Assembly: GCA_015064665.1 (NCBI GenBank)
Contig: SVRU01000030.1
Location: forward strand, 1-29,785
Reading direction: 5' to 3'
Length of the DNA: 29,785 nt
Source of the DNA: Oscillospiraceae bacterium
Lineage (GTDB): Bacteria > Bacillota_A > Clostridia > Oscillospirales > CAG-272
Shown here: piece after piece, positions 17,372 through 25,062 of the stretch
Layout: every line of letters begins with the position of its first letter
How positions within the stretch are numbered: position 1 is the stretch's first letter
Notes under the pieces: model-generated
Database searches by the model: none
Seen by the model: only the letters and a program-made list of their open reading frames with translations
What the model was told of the DNA's origin: nothing
Position numbers and translations under genes: made by a program

Positions 17372-18751
17372 TTATTCTTCGTTTTCCGCATCAGCAACCT
17401 TTATCATTACCGCGCACTCAATTCTTTTCTTGAAAAGCTCGCATCCGTAGCGATAAACTCCGCCGATGCTGCCGGTTGCGTGATAGGAATTCGCCGCGCA
17501 TCCGCCCGAGCAGTAAAGCTTTGCCCAACAGTCGCGGCACTCCTCACGCGCATAGGCGTTACAGGAGCGGAACTCGTCCTGAATTTCGGTATTCTTAATA
17601 CCGTCCCAGATATTACCGAGACTGTATTTTTCATCGCCTACGAACTGGTGGCAGGGATAGAGCTCACCCCACGGGGTTACTGAAACGTATTCGGTGCCCG
17701 AGCCGCAACCGGTGATGCGCTTGTAGATGCAGGGGCCGTTTTTCAGGTCAAGCATATAGTGGTAGAAGGTAAATCCCCTGCCTTCTTTTTTGCGTTTTAT
17801 CATTTCGACGGCAAGCTTCTCGTACTGCTCGAAGAGCTTCGGCAAATCCTCTTCCGTAAGGGCGTACGGGTCACCGGGCGGACATACCACGGGCTCCATG
17901 CTCAGCTCGGTAAATCCAAGGTCAGCCATATGTAAAATATCATTGGTAAAATCAACGTTATTGTGAGTAAACGTTCCGCGAACGTAATAATTTTTACCGC
18001 CGCGCGCTTCTACGAGCTTTTTGAATTTGGGAACTATCACGTCGTAGCTTCCTCTGCCCCGATAGTCCTTGCGGAAATGGTCATTGACCTCTTTTCTTCC
18101 GTCAAGACTGAGAACTACGTTTGACATCTCTTTATTAAGGAAATCTATAACATCGTCGTCGATAAGCATACCGTTGGTGGTAAGGGTAAATCGGAAGTTT
18201 TTGTTATGCTCCTTTTCAATGCTTCTTGCATATGCAACGAGCTTCTTGACAACGTCCCAGTTCATAAGAGGCTCTCCGCCGAAAAAATCAACCTCAAGAT
18301 TTCTTCTCGTTCCCGACTTTTCGACAAGAAAATCAAAGGCGCGCTTTCCGACCTCGTAGCTCATCAAAGCCCTCTCACCCTGATACTTGCCCTGACTTGC
18401 AAAGCAATAGGAGCAGTTAAGATTGCATGTGTGAGCTATGTGAAGGCACATTGCCTTTATTACGTTTGAGTTGTTTTTATAGCTGTAAGCAAGCTTTTCA
18501 AACTTGTCCTCGGTGAAGAGCTTTCCGCCCTCCTCAAGAGCTTTAATGTCCTCGATACAAGCAAGAATTTCCTCACGCGTGACGTCCGCGCAGTGACCGT
18601 ATTTTGCAAGAATTTCGGTCACAATATTTTCAATCGACTCGCTCTTATACATTGCGATTATATCGTAGGCAACCTCGTCAACGGTATGCACAGAGCCGCT
18701 TACCGTATCAAGAACTATATTGTATCCGTTTAATTTATACTGATGAACCAT
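17372..18751 (-). CDS. scfB: SCIFF peptide thioether maturase (radical SAM/SPASM)
   Basis: A 459-residue radical SAM protein. An N-terminal RRE-like recognition domain covers about residues 1-90. The SAM [4Fe-4S] motif is CNLNCSYC (Cys109, Cys113, Cys116), followed by FFGGEPLMNW (about 156-165) and SLDGRKEVNDHFR. The C-terminal SPASM region has Cys341, 349, 367, 397, 405, 408, 414, 418 and 437, including CRDCWAKLYCSGGC, which bind the auxiliary clusters. This architecture is that of the maturases that install Cys-to-Thr thioether links in SCIFF ranthipeptides of Clostridia. The substrate gene is immediately upstream. RBS GGAG precedes ATG 18751. Highly confident as to family; the bond formed here is inferred from studied homologues. 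Confidence 0.96.
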   Translation of the reverse strand: MVHQYKLNGYNIVLDTVSGSVHTVDEVAYDIIAMYKSESIENIVTEILAKYGHCADVTREEILACIEDIKALEEGGKLFTEDKFEKLAYSYKNNSNVIKAMCLHIAHTCNLNCSYCFASQGKYQGERALMSYEVGKRAFDFLVEKSGTRRNLEVDFFGGEPLMNWDVVKKLVAYARSIEKEHNKNFRFTLTTNGMLIDDDVIDFLNKEMSNVVLSLDGRKEVNDHFRKDYRGRGSYDVIVPKFKKLVEARGGKNYYVRGTFTHNNVDFTNDILHMADLGFTELSMEPVVCPPGDPYALTEEDLPKLFEQYEKLAVEMIKRKKEGRGFTFYHYMLDLKNGPCIYKRITGCGSGTEYVSVTPWGELYPCHQFVGDEKYSLGNIWDGIKNTEIQDEFRSCNAYAREECRDCWAKLYCSGGCAANSYHATGSIGGVYRYGCELFKKRIECAVMIKVADAENEE

Positions 18752-18772
18752 TTTTTCTCCTTAGGATTAACA

Positions 18773-18806
18773 ATAAACGCTGCCCTTTTGGTCAGGCAGC
18801 GTTTAT
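18773..18806 (-). promoter_or_regulatory. Intercistronic hairpin between SCIFF peptide and maturase genes
   Basis: A perfect 12-bp stem (18773-18784 with 18795-18806) with a 10-nt loop, starting 7 nt after the peptide stop. The downstream run (TGTTAATCC) is a poor U-tract. It is a candidate for partial termination or 3'-end protection, giving more peptide mRNA than enzyme mRNA. Confidence 0.7.
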
Positions 18807-18813
18807 AGCCGAA

Positions 18814-18960
18814 TTACTTATTCTGATTTTCGCACTGCTGATTAGCAACGCCGCAAGAAGTTTTGCATGCAGACTGGCAGGAGGTCTGGCACTCGCCGCA
18901 TCCGCCGTTAGCAACAGTTTTTGCAATATCCTTGGTTTCGATTGTCTTAATTCTATTCAT
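18814..18960 (-). CDS. scfA: SCIFF (six-cysteines-in-forty-five) ranthipeptide precursor
   Basis: A 48-residue peptide. The leader MNRIKTIETKDIAKTVANGG is followed by a core with cysteines at 21, 24, 28, 32, 36 and 43: CGECQTSCQSACKTSC, then GVANQQCENQNK. The CGECQTSCQSACKTSC block is the hallmark of the SCIFF family, nearly invariant across Clostridia. Thr26 and Thr34, between the cysteines, are candidate thioether acceptors. ATG 18960 has GGAGG 5 nt upstream. The gene is first in the operon, directly followed by its maturase. The biological role of SCIFF peptides is not established; proposals include signalling and general physiology. No dedicated export gene is adjacent. Confidence 0.97.
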   Translation of the reverse strand: MNRIKTIETKDIAKTVANGGCGECQTSCQSACKTSCGVANQQCENQNK

Positions 18961-19007
18961 GTTTTCCTCCGATTGCTTACAAAAAGCAAAAGTATTTTGT
19001 TGAGATA

Positions 19008-19036
19008 ATTATAACACACCGCCCGTGTGTTGTCAA
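19008..19036 (-). promoter_or_regulatory. Consensus promoter of the scfA operon with a palindrome filling its spacer
   Basis: TTGACA (19031-19036) and TATAAT (19008-19013) are perfect hexamers with a 17-bp spacer. The spacer with one base on each side forms AACACAC-N5-GTGTGTT (19013-19031), a plausible operator. It reads into scfA with a leader of about 40 nt. Confidence 0.85.
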
Positions 19037-19136
19037 TAGATTTTGGGTTATTTTTTTATTTATTAAATCTTTAGGTATATTAAACGGTTGTATGTGGATA
19101 TAATCTTTTTGTATCAATATATAAAAGGAGCTTATA

Positions 19137-19367
19137 ATGAAAAAAACCGAAATCGTTTTATCAAGCGTTAAGGACGTGAGGGATTTCGTCAACATGGTCA
19201 TACTTATCGGCTATGACGTCGACCTTATGCAAGGAAAATACGTTATCGATGCAAAATCCGTAATGGGAATTTTCGCGCTCGACCTTATGACCCCTATTAC
19301 CGTTATCGCACACAGTGACAATACTAAGGAATTTTTTGAAAAAATCGAACGTTTTAAGAAGAAATAA
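19137..19367 (+). CDS. HPr-like protein lacking the phospho-histidine, copy 1
   Basis: A 76-residue cytoplasmic protein. VIDAKSVMGIFALDL aligns with the Ser46 region of HPr (AKSIMGVMSLGI), and the length and hydrophobic pattern fit the HPr fold. The region where HPr carries the GLHARPAA motif with the catalytic His15 reads SSVKDVRDFV here, with no histidine. It therefore cannot act as a standard PTS phosphocarrier. A regulatory or binding role through the Ser46 face is an inference. RBS AAAGGAG precedes ATG 19137. A TATAAT lies at 19099-19104 but without a convincing -35. It is divergent from scfA and convergent with the sialidase-like gene (8-bp gap). A close paralogue starts at 21958. Confidence 0.85.
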   Translation: MKKTEIVLSSVKDVRDFVNMVILIGYDVDLMQGKYVIDAKSVMGIFALDLMTPITVIAHSDNTKEFFEKIERFKKK

Positions 19368-19375
19368 AAATCATC

Positions 19376-20785
19376 TCAAAGGAGATATTGCCTATAATTT
19401 TCAACGCGGAAGAAGTTGACGTAATTATTATCGTGGTGGTTACTGGGCTCGTTATCTGCGGTTCTGGTAACCACTATCAGATCATCCCCGTCAAAATCGA
19501 AATCTGAATCGGAATAAGCTACCATTTTCATATCTCCGTAACGAGTATCGCGGCGTACGTCAACTATACGTTTGGCAACGCGCCAATTAACCAGATCCTC
19601 GGATACGGCAAGAGTAAGAATTCCTCTGCCCCAGGTGTAATCCTCGGTATTCTCATTGCAGGTTGCTATGTAATAAGAGCTGTTCGGAACTTTGCGGACG
19701 CAGAACTTATTTCTTATACCGCATGGCATATCCACTATCCTATCAAACTCAAGAGCGCCCTCGGGATCATTGGGATTTTGCCTTGATATCATTGCCTTGT
19801 TGCTGTAATATTCTATCGGCTCTTTCGGATCAAGCCGTGTGATAATTCCCACGGTATCGTCGGGAAGGACAACGGCGTTGCACTCTACCGTTGTAACCGC
19901 AGGCGCTTTGGGCATTCCTTCCTTGCTTCTGTCAACAAAAGCGAGGTCGGTATATATCCAGTTTTCCGCCACCATTAAATCATCGTTTAAATCTATCGAT
20001 ATAAGCGAGTAACCGTAATTCCAGCCCTTCCACGAGCCGTATTCAAAGGTAGTATAGAGCCGTCCGTTATGTACTACGATAGGACAAGCACCTTTATGAC
20101 ATCTGTAATCGTCGTTGCGCAAGCCGACGACTATACGCTCAGGAGTCGACCAATTCCTGCCTTCATCCTCGGAACATCCTATAACTATGTCACCCGGACC
20201 TGCCGCAATGCAATAAAGCTTATCCTTATGCCAGAAAAGCTTCGGCATATGGCAGGGTGCAAGATCGGTTACGTAATGCCATGAAAGACCGCCGTCAAGC
20301 GATTCAAATATAAGACTCACAAGCTCGGAAAAGTCTCCGTGAACCTCCATGCAACAAAGAAGTTTTCCGGATGGAAGCTTAAGAATCGATGGAGCGCCGA
20401 GAAACTGCCCCGAAATATCATACATTTTACTATCTTTTGGGTGATTATAATTTACAACTGTGCCAAATGTCGCTCCGGTTCTCACAAGTCTTGTAACCGA
20501 CGATGCCGACATGTCCTCGCGCCAAAGCGCTATCTCATAAGTTACTCCTTTTTCAAGTCCTTCAATTCGCACGACCGAATCGGCAACCTTATATTCAATC
20601 GGGTCGTCATAGGTGTGCAGCTTATGAACAACGAGCTTATGTTCTCCATTCGAGCCTCTGTCAAACCATTCAAATGAAAATCCGTCCGCAAACGGTGCGA
20701 GCGAGCATATATAAGGAACGTTGGCTCTGTTTGTCTGATGAAGTCTGGTGTAGGGTCTGAAGCTCCACTTATTACTTCCTCTCAT
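19376..20785 (-). CDS. Cytoplasmic sialidase-superfamily beta-propeller protein
   Basis: A 469-residue protein without a signal peptide. Residues about 25-105 resemble a fibronectin III-like domain (GLEKGVTYEIALWRE). From about 120 a BNR/sialidase propeller follows. Asp boxes SLDGGLSW (162-169) and SEDEGRNW (205-212) are clear, as are propeller-type strands such as GAPSILKLPSGKLLCCME and KLYCIAAGPGDIVIG. The sialidase superfamily includes exo-sialidases and other glycosidases, and the arginine triad was not traced with certainty. Cytoplasmic placement suggests it acts on imported oligosaccharides, or is a non-sialidase member. It lies 28 bp downstream of an AraC regulator and probably shares its transcript. 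RBS GGAGG precedes the ATG. Confidence 0.82.
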   Translation of the reverse strand: MRGSNKWSFRPYTRLHQTNRANVPYICSLAPFADGFSFEWFDRGSNGEHKLVVHKLHTYDDPIEYKVADSVVRIEGLEKGVTYEIALWREDMSASSVTRLVRTGATFGTVVNYNHPKDSKMYDISGQFLGAPSILKLPSGKLLCCMEVHGDFSELVSLIFESLDGGLSWHYVTDLAPCHMPKLFWHKDKLYCIAAGPGDIVIGCSEDEGRNWSTPERIVVGLRNDDYRCHKGACPIVVHNGRLYTTFEYGSWKGWNYGYSLISIDLNDDLMVAENWIYTDLAFVDRSKEGMPKAPAVTTVECNAVVLPDDTVGIITRLDPKEPIEYYSNKAMISRQNPNDPEGALEFDRIVDMPCGIRNKFCVRKVPNSSYYIATCNENTEDYTWGRGILTLAVSEDLVNWRVAKRIVDVRRDTRYGDMKMVAYSDSDFDFDGDDLIVVTRTADNEPSNHHDNNYVNFFRVENYRQYLL

Positions 20786-20813
20786 TTCTATTCCTCCATA
20801 ATTTCTCTATATT

Positions 20814-21638
20814 TTATTTATTTTTCATAACTGCTTTTCGGTATTCACCGGGGGTTAAACCCGAATGCTTCTTAAAAAATGAATTAAAATAAAATTCGTT
20901 ATTGAATCCCATATACTCAGAGATCTGCTTTATCGACATATCCGATTCCTTAAGCAATTTTTCACTTTCGCGGCACCGCATACTGCGTACGTATTCGGCG
21001 ACGGTACAGTCCATTTCGCGTCTGAAGATTCGGGTAAGCTGCTTCTCGCTCATATAACAGTAACTCGACAGCTCGGAAAGGGTTATTGACGAACGGATAT
21101 TATCCTTGACGTAGCGTTTGACAAGCGACACGGTTGAATCCTCGTACTTTTCCTCATCAATAAGCTTCGAGCCTGTAAGATTTAAGCATCGTAGAATCAA
21201 AAAAATAAATTCGAGTATCCTGTTTTCAATTACCGAATAGCAAAACAGTGCCCTTTTACTCTTTTCACTGCAAATGAAAACAATGTCCTCTATTATCTGT
21301 TTTGAAAAATTACCCACGGCATAACCGTCAATCGAATCTAAAAAATTCGCAAGAACGCTTCCCGAAGCAACCTCAAAAACAATGGTGCTTCTCACAGCTT
21401 CGGAGGATTCCTTAAGAACACGGTGCTCAAGACGCGGCTTTATTACCATAAAGCTTCCTGCGGTGAGAACGACAGTTTCCGAGTTTATCTCATAGGTCTG
21501 AGTTCCCTCTTCGACCGCGTGTATCTCAACCATGTTATGATGATGCCATTTTTTTGTGACGTATCGATCGTCCTTGTGAAGCAGTATTCTCTTAAAAAAG
21601 CATTCGCTTATTCCGAAAGATGCGAGCACAGAAGGCAT
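20814..21638 (-). CDS. AraC-family transcriptional regulator
   Basis: A 274-residue protein. The N-terminal cupin sensor (KKWHHHNMVEIHAVEEG, then GSFMVIKPRLEHRV) is typical of sugar-responsive AraC proteins. The C-terminal 100 residues are two helix-turn-helix units: SSITLSELSSYCYMSEKQL and MSIKQISEYMGFNNEFYFN, ending HSGLTPGEYRK. The frame can be extended to a TTG at 21680, but that TTG overlaps a TATAAT. ATG 21638 has GAGGAGG at ideal spacing, so it is preferred. The regulator probably controls the sialidase-like gene just downstream, and perhaps the ceramidase-like/MFS operon. The inducer is unknown. Confidence 0.93.
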   Translation of the reverse strand: MPSVLASFGISECFFKRILLHKDDRYVTKKWHHHNMVEIHAVEEGTQTYEINSETVVLTAGSFMVIKPRLEHRVLKESSEAVRSTIVFEVASGSVLANFLDSIDGYAVGNFSKQIIEDIVFICSEKSKRALFCYSVIENRILEFIFLILRCLNLTGSKLIDEEKYEDSTVSLVKRYVKDNIRSSITLSELSSYCYMSEKQLTRIFRREMDCTVAEYVRSMRCRESEKLLKESDMSIKQISEYMGFNNEFYFNSFFKKHSGLTPGEYRKAVMKNK

Positions 21639-21730
21639 ACCAACCTCCTCATGCGATTTTTGTCTGAATAATACCTCCAATTATACACCTCTTGCAACAC
21701 CTGTTTTAAACCCAAACGGTTCACGGTAAT

Positions 21731-21759
21731 ATAATATCACATTTCGGACAATAAATCAA
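21731..21759 (-). promoter_or_regulatory. Candidate promoter of the AraC gene
   Basis: TTGATT (21754-21759), 17 bp, TATTAT (21731-21736). A second possible -10 (TATAAT, 21680-21685) lies closer to the gene but has a poor -35 (TAAAAC). Confidence 0.45.
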
Positions 21760-21891
21760 CAAAATGTCGTTTTTTTATAAAAACAAGTCCTTAATTTCAA
21801 GGATATCCCGTAATGCAGAAAAAAATCGTGTCTTCAGAAGAGATTTTAACGGGATTAGCACATAAATTAGTACATAAATTGCCAATATCGG

Positions 21892-21920
21892 TTGACAAAC
21901 AGATTTGATTTTGATATAAT
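21892..21920 (+). promoter_or_regulatory. Consensus promoter of HPr-like copy 2
   Basis: TTGACA (21892-21897), 17-bp spacer, TATAAT (21915-21920), 37 bp before the ATG, with AAAGGAG between. Confidence 0.85.
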
Positions 21921-21957
21921 CTTTATAAATAACATCACAAAGCAAAGGAGAATAAAA

Positions 21958-22185
21958 ATGAATAAAACCGAAATTATCCTGTCAAACATTCAAGACGTCA
22001 GAGAATTTGTAAACATCGTCGTTCTTCTTGATTACGAGGTTGACTTGGCTCAAGGCAGATATCTTATAGATGCAAAATCGATAATGGGTATTTTCTCACT
22101 TGACCTTCTCGCCCCTATCACTGTAATTGCTCATACCGAATATGCTGACGATTTCTTTGCGAAGCTTGAGAAATTCAAGGCTTAA
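21958..22185 (+). CDS. HPr-like protein lacking the phospho-histidine, copy 2
   Basis: A 75-residue paralogue of the protein at 19137, sharing KTEI.LS...DVR.FVN, LIDAKSIMGIFSLDL and PITVIAH. As in copy 1 the Ser46-like segment is kept and the His15 segment is absent (SNIQDVREFVN). The frame opens at 21892, but that is inside the promoter. ATG 21958 has AAAGGAG and is the clear start. It has its own consensus promoter and a strong terminator, so it is probably a well-expressed single gene. The role is unknown. Confidence 0.88.
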   Translation: MNKTEIILSNIQDVREFVNIVVLLDYEVDLAQGRYLIDAKSIMGIFSLDLLAPITVIAHTEYADDFFAKLEKFKA

Positions 22186-22197
22186 TCAAATTCAATT

Positions 22198-22244
22198 AAA
22201 AAACGCATACAGCAAGGTTTTTTACCAAGCTATATGCGTTTTTT
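22198..22244. terminator. Bidirectional terminator between HPr-like copy 2 and the MFS gene
   Basis: Outer 12-bp arms AAAAAACGCATA (22198-22209) and TATGCGTTTTTT (22233-22244), with further imperfect pairing inside. T-runs on both strands serve both convergent genes. Confidence 0.85.
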
Positions 22245-22250
22245 GTTATG

Positions 22251-23513
22251 TCAGTCAAGTCCCTTCTTTTTGAAGCGAATCCACATCGGAAGTATCAAAG
22301 CAAGCGAGACAACCGATACCAAGGAAAGAGCGAGCCAAACAAATTTTACGACCTGCCAGTCATAGACCTCGGATATTTTCACTATGACGTAGCTGCTTAT
22401 CGCGTAACCCAAGGCGGACGCCGCGTTGCTGATTCCCGCAGCCGTTCCATTCTTTCCGTATTTAACGAACTCAACGTTACAGTATGAAACGAGGATTCCG
22501 ACCATTGAGGTTATAAATGAGACGGACGAGAAGGTTATAACGACAACCGAAAATTCCATAGCCCATATAAGTATCAAGCCAAATCCTGCCGTCAAAGCCA
22601 TAAATATAAGCATACCAAAGACTTCGTTTTTAACAAACCTCGGATAAAGCACGAACCGGAGAAAGAAAACACCCGCTATTCCGGCTACGATTATCAGCGT
22701 GTTTAAAAGATTACCCACAGACGCGCTCTTGCCGAAGGTTTCAACGACCATGATGGGAAAGAGCGTTTTTGAGCCCTGTGCAACTATCGTATAACCAAGG
22801 ACGGCTATCAGCATCCCGAAAAATCCGCTTTTCATAAAGAGCGACACGGTTGATAAGGACCGCACGGACTCCGTCCCGCTTTTTGTTTCAACAGGCTTGT
22901 AATCCGGCTTCATATACGGATTAAGATGCTTATCGTATATATGAAGTCCCACTGAAAGCAGAAATAAAACCGCGGCAGAAAAAGCAAAATTATATTCCCA
23001 GCTCGGCAAAATTCCTGCAACGATATAAGAGATTACAAGACCGACATAAGACGCAAGAGTGATAACGAATATCATATAGGTTCTGTCACTTCGGCAGAGC
23101 TGAGAGGATACGATTTTATAGGTGGACGGCCAAAGTGCAAACTGAACTACGCCATTAAGAATCCAGCTTGCGAGCATAACGTAATAGTTGTGGTTAAAGA
23201 AAATTACGGTGTTTGCAATCGCGCCGCCAATCAGACCGATTTTAATCATGCGCTCTGGGCTGAATTTATCGGCAAAAATTCCGCCCACGATTTGAAGCGG
23301 AGTATAAACTATGTAAAACATAGCCGTAATAAGTCCCGTCTGGGATTTTGTTAAAACGCCCTCGGAAACTATATCGGCAAGTGCGCCGTTAAAGCAATTT
23401 TTCGTCATACATACAAGAGAATACATTGCAAATATGTATAGGAAAAAACGCCTTGATATCCCCTTGTTTTCAAGGTGAATATTTATATCGTGTTCAACGT
23501 TTATAGTACTCAT
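22251..23513 (-). CDS. MFS transporter
   Basis: A 420-residue integral membrane protein with about 12 hydrophobic segments and the usual cytoplasmic loop near residues 200-225 (MKPDYKPVETKSGTESVRSL). The loop between helices 2 and 3 reads GGIFADKFSPERM, the MFS signature. FALWPSTYKIVSSQL resembles organophosphate:phosphate and related sugar-phosphate/hexuronate carriers, but the substrate is only a guess. Its start overlaps the stop of the upstream ceramidase-like gene by one base (TAATG), so the transporter and those proteins are produced together. It probably imports the substrate or product of the ceramidase-like pair. Confidence 0.9.
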   Translation of the reverse strand: MSTINVEHDINIHLENKGISRRFFLYIFAMYSLVCMTKNCFNGALADIVSEGVLTKSQTGLITAMFYIVYTPLQIVGGIFADKFSPERMIKIGLIGGAIANTVIFFNHNYYVMLASWILNGVVQFALWPSTYKIVSSQLCRSDRTYMIFVITLASYVGLVISYIVAGILPSWEYNFAFSAAVLFLLSVGLHIYDKHLNPYMKPDYKPVETKSGTESVRSLSTVSLFMKSGFFGMLIAVLGYTIVAQGSKTLFPIMVVETFGKSASVGNLLNTLIIVAGIAGVFFLRFVLYPRFVKNEVFGMLIFMALTAGFGLILIWAMEFSVVVITFSSVSFITSMVGILVSYCNVEFVKYGKNGTAAGISNAASALGYAISSYVIVKISEVYDWQVVKFVWLALSLVSVVSLALILPMWIRFKKKGLD

Positions 23514-25036
23514 TATCTGTTAACGTAAATTTTTTCGCCCTCAAACATCTCGTTGATTTCCTTGAGCTGCTCTCTTATCATAAGATCGCCACCCTCGTGG
23601 CCGACGTTACCGCTTGTGATATACGCGGAATAATGTCCTGCCTTTTCAGCCTTCTCGGTGGGAAGATAGCCGCCTTTACCGCAGCAAAGCTGAACTACGA
23701 AGGTCTGAGCCGCATAGCTTCTTGCTTTAAGTCTGTTACCGAAGTCGAGGAAGAGCTCAAAGGGATTGGTTGCAAACGCTACGTCACCGAAACGAACGAT
23801 ATGAGATTCGATAGTGAACATCTCGGCAAACTGCTGATATCTGTATCTTGAGATAAGACCTGCGTGAACGTAAACCTTTGCGTTATCCTCAAACGTAAAA
23901 GTTCCTCTGTCGCTGTTCTTTTCAACGTAATATTCGATTTCGCGAACTGCGTTGTTATACTCGGATTTTGTAGCCTTTCTCAAGGGAAGGTTCATATTAC
24001 GGACCCTGTGCTCAAGAATTGCCTCATCCTTATACTCGCAAATTTCCTCAAATACGGAAATAATTTCGTTTGAAATTCTCTTGCCCGCCCTGTTACAGCC
24101 GGAGATATCGAACATCGAAGGGTCAGCCTTGCGTCTTATGGGGTTGGGGCGCTTCACGTGCGGGTCGTCAATAGGAGTTTCGGGCTCGACCCATCTTACA
24201 AGGTCACGCGGACACTGGTCGCCGCCTGCGCCGCCGAGGCCGAGAAGATATACGTCCCTGCCGAGCTTTTCTCTGATATTTGCCTTTGCTCTGCCCCAGT
24301 AGTCAGCCGAAATAAAGCTTCTCTGCTCAAGAATCTGCGAGGGACAAGCAATGTTTGCAACAACTCCCGTGAGCTTTTTATTCTTGTCAAAGGTGTAGAT
24401 AAGCTCGATTCCCGAGTCGTTTCCGCCCTCAAGCGCTACGAAGTTGGCGGTATTGGTGTCGCCCCACATCTCAGCAGTGCCGTCGTCGTACGCAACTCTT
24501 CTGCACATACCGACCGCTGCTCTTCCAAACTCGTTTGCATAGAGTGCTTCTGCGCGGTTTTCCCAAGCTCTGACAACAGCCTTAGCAATCTGCTCCGCAA
24601 CGAACACGGTGGATTCGGCAGGCTTCATAACGCTTTCATCGGCGGTTACGAGCGGCTTATATTCCTGGTCGCCCTTCATAAATTCCTTGAGAATTTCTCT
24701 GGTGTTAAGAATGGGATTTTTGCCCTCGGGAGTGGGATCGCCAAGCACGTGAGAGGTGTGCGTATGGGTAGCCGCGACAATTATTTTCATCGGGTCGATC
24801 TCTTTGGATTTTTTTGAGACGTTCTCTCTTATAAGATTCAAAAGAAAGCTCGGAACACCAACAATGTCGGCACTGACGAGAACCATTTGCTCGCCGTTTG
24901 ATTCGACAGCCATTGCGGTTGCGGTAATCTCCGACTCAACGAACTGTGATATTCTCTCATAAAACTGTCCTGCAAGACTAACCTTTTTTTCGGGGACGAG
25001 AGTTTCCTCTGCCCAGCCGATAAGTAATTTTTTCAT
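23513..25036 (-). CDS. Ceramidase-like protein (neutral/alkaline ceramidase N-domain), copy B
   Basis: A 507-residue protein without a signal peptide. It begins IGWAEETLVPEKKVSLAGQF, then FVESEITATAMAVESNGEQM. The zinc-type motif AATHTHTSH (88-96) matches the THTHSGP region of PF04734 neutral ceramidases. At the place of the ceramidase nucleophile motif GDVSPN it reads GDQCPR (Cys275). True ceramidases are secreted or membrane proteins; this one is cytoplasmic and probably acts on another substrate. It overlaps the MFS gene by one base and lies 26 bp after its paralogue. RBS AGGAG precedes the ATG. Confidence 0.85.
   Translation of the reverse strand: MKKLLIGWAEETLVPEKKVSLAGQFYERISQFVESEITATAMAVESNGEQMVLVSADIVGVPSFLLNLIRENVSKKSKEIDPMKIIVAATHTHTSHVLGDPTPEGKNPILNTREILKEFMKGDQEYKPLVTADESVMKPAESTVFVAEQIAKAVVRAWENRAEALYANEFGRAAVGMCRRVAYDDGTAEMWGDTNTANFVALEGGNDSGIELIYTFDKNKKLTGVVANIACPSQILEQRSFISADYWGRAKANIREKLGRDVYLLGLGGAGGDQCPRDLVRWVEPETPIDDPHVKRPNPIRRKADPSMFDISGCNRAGKRISNEIISVFEEICEYKDEAILEHRVRNMNLPLRKATKSEYNNAVREIEYYVEKNSDRGTFTFEDNAKVYVHAGLISRYRYQQFAEMFTIESHIVRFGDVAFATNPFELFLDFGNRLKARSYAAQTFVVQLCCGKGGYLPTEKAEKAGHYSAYITSGNVGHEGGDLMIREQLKEINEMFEGEKIYVNR
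24121..24367. repeat. Nearly identical patch shared by the two ceramidase-like genes
   Basis: This segment aligns with 25661-25907 at a constant offset of 1,540 bp with about nine differences (about 96 percent), and 24301-24360 is identical. The flanking 60 bp differ at about a quarter of positions. The pattern suggests gene conversion between the tandem copies. Confidence 0.7.
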
Positions 25037-25062
25037 TTTATATTCTCCTAATATTGTATTTA

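Larger units (their letters stand above)
21639..21957. other. Divergent intergenic region between AraC and HPr-like genes
   Basis: This 319-bp region contains no gene. It holds the AraC promoter candidates, the strong HPr-like promoter, and a short direct repeat (ACATAAATTAGT then ACATAAATTGCC) near 21860-21883 just upstream of the HPr-like -35. The repeat could be a binding site, but the sequence is AT-rich and chance is possible. Confidence 0.5.

Noticed and set aside
21639..21680. TTG start for the AraC regulator at 21680
   Set aside because: The TTG overlaps a TATAAT, and ATG 21638 has an ideal GGAGG site.
24158..24817. 219-codon plus-strand open frame, with a matching one at 25699-26232
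   Set aside because: Both are shadows of the duplicated ceramidase-like genes; their similarity to each other reflects that duplication.
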